From Actinomycetota bacterium (GTDB taxonomy: Bacteria > Actinomycetota > Actinomycetes > Streptosporangiales > Streptosporangiaceae): a stretch of 5,781 bases of DNA. Of this stretch, positions 1-4,557 are shown in pieces. Below the pieces are notes generated by a model. The model saw only the letters and a program-made list of their open reading frames with translations, was not told where the DNA came from and did not search any database. Within the stretch, counting starts at the first letter, position 1, and each line of letters starts with the position of its first letter. Both the position numbers and the translations under genes were made by a program. The stretch spans positions 1 through 5,781 of the forward strand of contig PLIQ01000076.1 in assembly GCA_003140115.1 (NCBI GenBank). Direction: 5' to 3'.

Positions 1-255
1 CACGTGCCGATCTCGGAGATACCGCCGGACGCGGTGACCGCCTCGGGCTCGGGCCTTGACCCGGACATCACGCCCGCGAACGCGTACATCCAGGTCGACC
101 GGGTGGCCGCGGCCAGGCACCTGCCGGCCTCCGAGGTCCGCAACCTGGTCACCGAGAACATCACCGGCCGTACGCTCGGCTTCCTGGGCGAGCCCACGGT
201 CAACGTGCTCACGCTGAACATCAAGCTCGACGAGCTGTCGGCCAAGTCCGGCTGA
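1..255 (+). CDS. kdpC: KdpC, K+-transporting ATPase subunit C (C-terminal part, 5' end outside window)
   Basis: This is the last 84 codons and stop of KdpC, the small single-span subunit that supports ATP binding by KdpB in the KdpFABC high-affinity K+ pump of the cytoplasmic membrane. The frame is open from base 1, so the gene starts upstream; the GTG at 4 is an internal codon, not a start. Family hallmarks seen are [14 protein letters not shown] near residue 10 of the visible part, then a QVDRVAAAR segment, and near the end [18 protein letters not shown], which is highly typical of KdpC C termini. Complete KdpC proteins are usually about 190-220 residues, so less than half is visible. The stop TGA (253-255) lies 8 bp before the kdpE ATG, which suggests co-transcription and possibly translational coupling. 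The rest of the pump (kdpA, kdpB) is expected upstream but is not visible. Confidence 0.96.
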   Translation, partial: HVPISEIPPDAVTASGSGLDPDITPANAYIQVDRVAAARHLPASEVRNLVTENITGRTLGFLGEPTVNVLTLNIKLDELSAKSG

Positions 256-263
256 GCTTGGTG

Positions 264-1073
264 ATGGCTGAGCCGGGAGACCCCCGGCCGGAACCTGCGG
301 GGCCTCCCGGCGCCCCGGGTTCCGGCCGGGCCAGGGCCAACGCGGTCCTCATCGTCGAGGATCAACCCGAGCTGCTCCGAGCGCTGCGCATCAACCTGCG
401 GGCCCGGCAGTACGACGTGGTCACGGCGCGGACGGGGCGCGAGGCGCTGGCCCTGGCCGCGAGCCAGCCGCCGGACGCCGTCATCCTCGACCTCGGCCTG
501 CCCGACATCGACGGCACCGAGGTGATCGTCGAGCTGCGCCGCTGGTCCAGGGCCCCGATCATCGTGCTGTCCGGCCGGGCCAGTCCCGGAGACAAGATCG
601 GCGCGCTGGACGTCGGGGCCGACGACTACGTCACCAAGCCCTTCGCCATGGCCGAACTGCTGGCCCGGCTGCGTGCCGCGCTGCGGCGCGACGACGGTGA
701 GACCGATCCGGGCCGGCCGCACCAGGCCACGATCGGCAAGTGGCTGGTGAACCTCACCAGCCACCGGGTGACCCGTGCTGCGGGCGGCTCCGGAGCCGGG
801 CCTGGGCCTGGGCCTGGCGGCTCCGGCGAGCCGGAGGAGGTGCTGCGCCTCACGCCGACCGAGTGGGGGATCCTGGAGATCCTGCTGCCGCGCCCGGGCC
901 AGCTCGTCGGGTCGGCCCAGATCCTGACCGGAGTGTGGGGGCCCGGGTTCGGCCAGCGCACCAACTATCTGCGCTTCCACATGGCGCGGCTGCGCCGGAA
1001 GCTGGAGGATGACCCGGCCCGGCCGCGTCACCTGCTCACCGAACCCGGCATGGGTTACCGCTACCAGCCCTGA
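264..1073 (+). CDS. kdpE: KdpE, OmpR/PhoB-family response regulator of the Kdp system
   Basis: This 269-residue response regulator should receive phosphate from KdpD and control kdp transcription. The receiver domain spans about residues 27-142: acidic pair E32/D33, phospho-acceptor D76 in VILDLGLPDIDG, switch serine S103, and K125 in YVTKPF. The winged-helix DNA-binding domain spans about 155-267, with LTPTEW, VWGPGFG, TNYLR, ARLRRKLEDDPARPRHLLTEPGMGYRY, all strongly KdpE-like. TTG 258, GTG 261 and ATG 264 are consecutive in-frame starts; ATG 264 was chosen by codon preference, and no convincing Shine-Dalgarno is visible, so coupling to the kdpC stop is likely. No further start codon occurs before the receiver, so a Pro/Gly-rich tail of about 25 residues is forced. 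A Gly/Pro/Ser-rich insert (about residues 173-190) sits in the early strands of the DNA-binding domain. Its partner kdpD does not follow directly; two Ser/Thr kinase genes intervene. Confidence 0.94.
   Translation: MAEPGDPRPEPAGPPGAPGSGRARANAVLIVEDQPELLRALRINLRARQYDVVTARTGREALALAASQPPDAVILDLGLPDIDGTEVIVELRRWSRAPIIVLSGRASPGDKIGALDVGADDYVTKPFAMAELLARLRAALRRDDGETDPGRPHQATIGKWLVNLTSHRVTRAAGGSGAGPGPGPGGSGEPEEVLRLTPTEWGILEILLPRPGQLVGSAQILTGVWGPGFGQRTNYLRFHMARLRRKLEDDPARPRHLLTEPGMGYRYQP
783..826 (+). repeat. Short repeats encoding the Gly/Pro insert of KdpE
   Basis: Inside kdpE an 11-bp direct repeat, GGCGGCTCCGG, occurs at 783-793 and 816-826. It flanks three perfect tandem copies of GGGCCT (798-815). 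The stretch encodes GGSGAGPGPGPGGSG, a flexible low-complexity insert. The pattern looks like expansion by replication slippage; that origin is inferred. Confidence 0.85.
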
Positions 1074-1093
1074 CGGCCCCCTACCAGCCCTAA
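1061..1093 (+). repeat. Duplicated 3' end of kdpE (20-bp offset direct repeat)
   Basis: CTACCAGCCCTGA at 1061-1073, the last codons and stop of kdpE, is repeated as CTACCAGCCCTAA at 1081-1093, 12 of 13 bases identical at an offset of 20 bp. The second copy lies after the stop and is out of frame with the gene (20 is not a multiple of 3). It is probably a small tandem duplication scar. Confidence 0.8.
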
Positions 1094-1122
1094 AGCACTG
1101 TGCGACTGGCAAAATATGCCAT

Positions 1123-1179
1123 CCGCGGACGGCCGTTCTCGGGCCCGACGGGACCTGTCCGCGCGTAGACCGTCCGCGG
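1123..1179 (+). repeat. 10-bp perfect inverted repeat downstream of kdpE
   Basis: CCGCGGACGG at 1123-1132 and its exact reverse complement CCGTCCGCGG at 1170-1179 flank a 37-nt spacer. In RNA this could form a strong G+C-rich stem. No U-run follows, so it is not a textbook intrinsic terminator. It could be an mRNA 3'-end stabiliser, an attenuator, or a split operator. A third, partial TCCGCG core lies in the spacer at 1158-1163. Just upstream is a smaller inverted repeat GGCA-AAATA-TGCC at 1108-1120. Confidence 0.6.
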
Positions 1180-1189
1180 CTGCCAGAAA

Positions 1190-1206
1190 TACCGCAGAAT
1201 GTGGTA
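1190..1206 (+). other. Small hairpin in the kdpE-kinase 1 gap
   Basis: TACCGC (1190-1195) can pair with GTGGTA (1201-1206), including one G-U pair, around the loop AGAAT. It follows directly after the larger inverted repeat. Function is unknown and the match may be chance. Confidence 0.35.
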
Positions 1207-1221
1207 CGCAGGGTAATCCCC

Positions 1222-1290
1222 GTCAAATGATCATGAACTGCGCGAACGGTCAATAAGGCCACGGGTTTATGATCGGGGCGGGCCGTAACC
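1222..1290 (+). promoter_or_regulatory. Candidate promoter region for kinase 1-kinase 2-kdpD
   Basis: The gap before kinase 1 becomes noticeably A+T-richer than its surroundings. TATGAT at 1268-1273 is one mismatch from the consensus -10 TATAAT and lies about 28 bp before the kinase 1 start. No good TTGACA-like -35 is present at 16-19 bp spacing, so an activator-dependent promoter is possible. Nearby are a perfect 8-bp palindrome ATGATCAT (1227-1234), two GTCAA copies (1222-1226 and 1249-1253), and a second ATGATC at 1269-1274, 42 bp after the first. Any of these could be an operator, but none is a recognised site. Confidence 0.35.
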
Positions 1291-1295
1291 GGGAG
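1291..1295 (+). promoter_or_regulatory. Ribosome binding site of kinase 1
   Basis: GGGAG lies 5 nt before ATG 1301. It fixes the start, and the N-terminal residues MKxLxADDPR it predicts are shared with kinase 2. Confidence 0.75.
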
Positions 1296-1300
1296 CTGGC

Positions 1301-2884
1301 ATGAAGGCTTTGACCGCGGACGACCCGCGGTTGCTGGGAGAGTTCCGGCTGCGCGGGCGGCTGGGCGAGGGCGGCATGGGCCGGGTCTACCTCGGGCTGT
1401 CGCCCGCCGGTCGGGCCGTGGCGATCAAGGTCGTCCATCCCTCGCTGGCCAGCGACTCTGATTTCCTGCGCCTGTTTCAGTATGAGGTCGCGTCGGCGAA
1501 GGCGGTCAGCGGGATCTACACCGCACCGGTCGTCGCCACCGGCCTGGACGACCACCCTCCGTGGCTGGCCACGGGGTTCGTCCCCGGTCCCTCGCTGGCC
1601 CAGGTGGTGCGCGAGCACGGACCGCTCCCCGAGTCGGCGCTGACGCCGCTGCTCGCCGGGCTGGTCGAGGCGCTGCAGGCCATCCACGCCTGCGGGGTGG
1701 TGCACCGTGACCTCAAGCCGCCCAACGTGCTGCTGGCCGCCGACGGGCCGCGGGTCATCGACTTCGGCATCTCCCGCGCGGTCGAAGCCGCGGCGGTGAC
1801 GCAAACGGGTGCGATGTTCGGCACGCCCGGTTACATGTCACCCGAGCAAGCCGAGGGCAACCCCGCGACCCCGGCGAGCGACGTTTTCGCCCTCGGGTGC
1901 GTGATCGCCTACGCGGCTACCGGTTCCCCGCCGTTCGGCGAGGGAACCCCGGCCAGCATCTTGTACCGCGTGGTCCATTCCGAGCCCGCCCTGGACCAGC
2001 TCCCGGCCGGGCTGCGAGAACTGGTCGCGGGGTGCCTGGCCAAGGACGCGGCGGCGCGGCCGACACCCAAGGCCCTGTCGGCCGAGCTCGGCCGGCGGGG
2101 GCGGGGGACGGGGCCGATGGCCGTGTCGTTCTGGCCGCCGTCGGTCGCCAACCTCATCAGTACGTATCAGCCTCAGCTCGAGGCGCAGATGTCGGAGGGG
2201 GAGCCGCTGGCGGAGGGCGACTCCACGACGTACGGGGTATCCGCTGGCGCCTATCCGGGGCAGCCTGCGTACGGGGCGTCCCCTCGTCCCGGGAAGCCGC
2301 AGGACCACGCTGCACCGGGGGCGCAGGACGGTACGGAGGATGTCCCGGGCGCGCACGGCGGCCAGGCCGGCGCCCGGGAGACGTTTCCCCCTGGCCCGGC
2401 CGACATCGGCGCCGAGGGGACCGCCGGGCGCCGGGCCACGGCGCTGCGGGGCCGGTCGCGGGTCGCCATGCCGGATAGCGTCCGCGGCGCGGTCAGGCTG
2501 ATGTACGCCGCCGCCGCCTACGCGCTGATCTGGGCGATCTGCGCGGTGCTGATCGTCGACCAGGGCAAGGATCCGTTCGCGTCGCTCACGCTCGGCAGCG
2601 AGGTGGTGGTCGCGGCCCTCAGCTTGGTCATCCAGGTCACGGTGTGGCTCTGGGTGGCCCGGGCCGTCCGGAGCGGGAAGAACTGGGCCCGGGTGGCCAG
2701 CACCGTGTTCTTCGGCCTGTATACGGTTGTCGCGCTCCTGGTCCTGATCGGGTACCGGCACTTCGCGGCCGGCCTCATCGGGACGGTCCTGATCGGTGCC
2801 ATCTGGCTGATGGGCGGCGGGTCAGTGCTGTTGCTCTGGCGGCGCCGGTCCGGCCCGTTCTTCAAAGGTGCCGGGTTAGCCTAG
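1301..2884 (+). CDS. Membrane-anchored Ser/Thr protein kinase 1 (Hanks type, four C-terminal TM helices)
   Basis: A 527-residue protein that should transfer phosphate from ATP to Ser/Thr of target proteins. The kinase domain (about residues 10-265) has every catalytic motif: Gly loop GEGGMG 22-27, ATP lysine K43 in AIKVV, helix-C glutamate E62, HRDLKPPN 135-142 with base D137, DFG 154-156, activation segment with T167/T169, GTPGYMSPE 174-182, and DVFALG 194-199. A FWPPSVANLISTYQ segment follows (277-290). Next comes a Gly/Pro/Ala-rich, charged linker to about 388, then four predicted membrane helices (about 400-419, 434-456, 466-485, 492-513), with a basic cytoplasmic loop RSGKNWAR between helices 2 and 3. 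There is no signal peptide, PASTA or other extracellular sensor domain; the N and C termini should both be cytoplasmic. It lies 227 bp after kdpE and 31 bp before its paralogue. Substrates are unknown; KdpD or KdpE are inferred from position only. Confidence 0.93.
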   Translation: MKALTADDPRLLGEFRLRGRLGEGGMGRVYLGLSPAGRAVAIKVVHPSLASDSDFLRLFQYEVASAKAVSGIYTAPVVATGLDDHPPWLATGFVPGPSLAQVVREHGPLPESALTPLLAGLVEALQAIHACGVVHRDLKPPNVLLAADGPRVIDFGISRAVEAAAVTQTGAMFGTPGYMSPEQAEGNPATPASDVFALGCVIAYAATGSPPFGEGTPASILYRVVHSEPALDQLPAGLRELVAGCLAKDAAARPTPKALSAELGRRGRGTGPMAVSFWPPSVANLISTYQPQLEAQMSEGEPLAEGDSTTYGVSAGAYPGQPAYGASPRPGKPQDHAAPGAQDGTEDVPGAHGGQAGARETFPPGPADIGAEGTAGRRATALRGRSRVAMPDSVRGAVRLMYAAAAYALIWAICAVLIVDQGKDPFASLTLGSEVVVAALSLVIQVTVWLWVARAVRSGKNWARVASTVFFGLYTVVALLVLIGYRHFAAGLIGTVLIGAIWLMGGGSVLLLWRRRSGPFFKGAGLA

Positions 2885-2905
2885 TGAGGCGCAGGACACG
2901 GCACC

Positions 2906-2910
2906 GGGAG
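2906..2910 (+). promoter_or_regulatory. Ribosome binding site of kinase 2
   Basis: GGGAG lies 5 nt before ATG 2916, within the 31-bp gap after kinase 1. It matches the site of kinase 1 in sequence and spacing, as expected for duplicated genes. Confidence 0.75.
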
Positions 2911-2915
2911 CGAAG

Positions 2916-4547
2916 ATGAAGGTACTGGCGGCGGACGACCCACGGGTGATCGGCGAGTACCGGCTGCAGGCCCAGCTCGGCTCGGGCGGCATGGGCCGGG
3001 TCTACCTCGGCCTGTCACCGGCCGGCCGGGCGGTCGCCATCAAGGTCGTGAACCCCGATCTGGCCGGAAACGAGGAGTTCCTGCACCGGTTCGCCCAGGA
3101 GGTCGCCGCGGCCCGGGCGGTCAGCGGGATCTACACCGCGCCGGTCGTGGCCAGCGGGCTGAACGAGCGCCCGCCGTGGCTGGCCACCGCGTTCGTGCCG
3201 GGCCCGTCGCTGGACCAGGTGGTCAGCGAGAACGGGCCGCTGCCCGAGCCCGCGCTGTGGCCGCTGCTGGCCGGGCTGACCGAGGCGCTGGCGGCCATCC
3301 ACGCGGGCGGGGTGGTGCACCGCGACCTCAAGCCGCCCAACGTCCTGCTCGCCACGGACGGCCCGCGGGTGATCGACTTCGGCATCTCCCGGGCCACCGA
3401 CGGGACCATGCTGACCGCCGCCGGGGTGGTGTTCGGTACGCCGGGCTACATGTCGCCCGAGCAGGCCGAGGGCAAGCCGGCCGGGCCCGCGAGCGACGTG
3501 TTCGCCCTGGGGTGCGTGATCGCGTACGCGGCTACCGGGGCCGGGCCGTTCGGCACCGGGACCGCGGCCGCCGTCCTGTACCGGGTGGTGCACGCCGACC
3601 CCGCCCTGGACCGGGTGCCGCCCGCGCTGCGGGGGATCATCTCCGGTTGCCTGGCCAAGGACCCGGCCGCCCGGCCGACCCCCGCGGCGCTGGCCGCCGC
3701 GATCGCCGGGCGGGACCAGGGTACCGGGCCGTCCGCGGTGGCGTTCTGGCCGCGGCCGGTGGCCAACGTGATCGGGGCCTACCAGGCCCGGCTGGAGCGG
3801 GAGACCAAGGGGCCGGGCCGGAGCACCGCGGAGCTCTCGTATCCGGTGACGGCGTCGGCGCCGCCGCTGAGCCCGGTGGGTCCGGTGGGTCCGGTGGGTC
3901 CCTTGGGTCCGGTGCCGCCGTCAGCGCAGGGTCTTCCTGGTCCGCGGGGATACAGCCCGTCGCATAGCTACCCTCAGCCGCAGGGCTACAGCGGGGCGCA
4001 GGGATCGCCGGCGCCGCCGCGCGGGTACCTCCCGAACGCCCAGCCGGTCGCTTACCCGCAGCCGTACCAGGTCGCGCGGGTGCCGGCCGCTTCGCTGCCT
4101 GCTTCGCTGCCGGACAGCATGCGCAACGCGGTCGGGCTGATGTACGCGGGAGCCGGCTTCGCGGTGGTCTACGCGATCGGCGTCATCATCGTGGCCAGCA
4201 CCATCATCTCCAAGCACCCGGTCCAGGCCGCGGCGCACCACACGACCGTCGGCGGCGTGGCGGCGCTGACCGTGGTGCTGTCGGTGATCGAGATCGCGCT
4301 GTGGCTGGGGATCGCGCGGGCCTGCCGGGCCGGCCGGAGCTGGGCCCGCGTCACCGGCACCATCCTGTTCGGACTGCACACCCTCGGCTTCCTGGGCGTC
4401 CTGGTCAGCAAGCATCCAGGCCTCGGCCTGACCAAGGTGCTGACCACGCTCGGCTGGCTGATCGCCTGCGCCGCGGTGGTGTTCCTCTGGCAGCGTCCGT
4501 CCAGCGCGTTCTTCCAGCGGACCGCGGCTCCGGGCCGTCCGGCCTGA
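2916..4547 (+). CDS. Membrane-anchored Ser/Thr protein kinase 2, tandem paralogue of kinase 1
   Basis: A 543-residue protein with the same architecture as kinase 1. Over residues 1-266 the two align without a gap and, counted by hand, differ at about 70 positions (roughly three quarters identical). Catalytic motifs are complete at the same positions: GSGGMG 22-27, K43, E62, HRDLKPPN 135-142, DFG 154-156, GTPGYMSPE 174-182. The activation segment differs (ATDGTMLTAAG), with candidate sites T164 and T167. FWPRPVANVIGAYQARLE (277-294) follows the kinase. The linker (about 298-398) is Pro/Gly/Gln/Tyr-rich and unlike that of kinase 1: PVG repeats at 320-334, then a YSPSHSYPQPQGYSG-type stretch. 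Four membrane helices are predicted at about 408-431, 445-467, 480-497 and 508-525, with RAGRSWAR between helices 2 and 3. Both external loops begin with SKHP, and the first also has H441/H442. kdpD starts 10 bp later, so co-transcription is very likely. Substrates are unknown. Confidence 0.93.
   Translation: MKVLAADDPRVIGEYRLQAQLGSGGMGRVYLGLSPAGRAVAIKVVNPDLAGNEEFLHRFAQEVAAARAVSGIYTAPVVASGLNERPPWLATAFVPGPSLDQVVSENGPLPEPALWPLLAGLTEALAAIHAGGVVHRDLKPPNVLLATDGPRVIDFGISRATDGTMLTAAGVVFGTPGYMSPEQAEGKPAGPASDVFALGCVIAYAATGAGPFGTGTAAAVLYRVVHADPALDRVPPALRGIISGCLAKDPAARPTPAALAAAIAGRDQGTGPSAVAFWPRPVANVIGAYQARLERETKGPGRSTAELSYPVTASAPPLSPVGPVGPVGPLGPVPPSAQGLPGPRGYSPSHSYPQPQGYSGAQGSPAPPRGYLPNAQPVAYPQPYQVARVPAASLPASLPDSMRNAVGLMYAGAGFAVVYAIGVIIVASTIISKHPVQAAAHHTTVGGVAALTVVLSVIEIALWLGIARACRAGRSWARVTGTILFGLHTLGFLGVLVSKHPGLGLTKVLTTLGWLIACAAVVFLWQRPSSAFFQRTAAPGRPA
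3873..3917 (+). repeat. 9-bp tandem repeat in the kinase 2 linker
   Basis: CCGGTGGGT is repeated exactly at 3873-3881, 3882-3890 and 3891-3899, followed by two degenerate units at 3900-3908 and 3909-3917. It is in frame and encodes PVG-PVG-PVG-PLG-PVP, a collagen-like Gly-Pro periodicity that should be extended and flexible. Copy number may vary among strains. Confidence 0.88.
4089..4112 (+). repeat. 12-bp tandem duplication before TM1 of kinase 2
   Basis: GCTTCGCTGCCT (4089-4100) is followed by GCTTCGCTGCCG (4101-4112), giving the in-frame peptide ASLPASLP just before PDSMRNAV. Kinase 1 has only one corresponding MPDSVRGAV junction, so this is probably a local slippage duplication. Confidence 0.75.
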
Positions 4548-4551
4548 GGTG
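4546..4551 (+). promoter_or_regulatory. Ribosome binding site of kdpD, overlapping the kinase 2 stop
   Basis: GAGGTG begins inside the kinase 2 stop codon (TGA 4545-4547) and lies 6 nt before ATG 4558. Ribosomes finishing kinase 2 therefore end on the kdpD initiation site, which suggests coupled translation. Confidence 0.7.
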
Positions 4552-4557
4552 CCGGAC

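Noticed and set aside
4..6. GTG at base 4 as the start of a short gene
   Set aside because: The frame is open to base 1, and the protein is plainly the middle to end of KdpC, so this is an internal valine codon.
1123..1179. Intrinsic (Rho-independent) terminator after kdpE
   Set aside because: The inverted repeat has a 37-nt spacer and no following run of T, so it was listed as an inverted repeat rather than a terminator.
1009..1230. Possible 73-codon small gene spanning the kdpE end and the gap
   Set aside because: It starts inside kdpE in another frame, has no ribosome binding site, and gives no recognisable protein; its open state is explained by high G+C.
1838..2761. 307-codon open frame on the minus strand opposite kinase 1
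   Set aside because: It is a low-complexity Arg/Pro/Gly-rich antisense shadow of the kinase 1 linker and membrane region, with no family motifs.
1301..4547. Insertion of the kinases by a mobile element
   Set aside because: No transposase, integrase, terminal inverted repeats or target-site duplication was found at the borders, and the codon bias matches that of the kdp genes.
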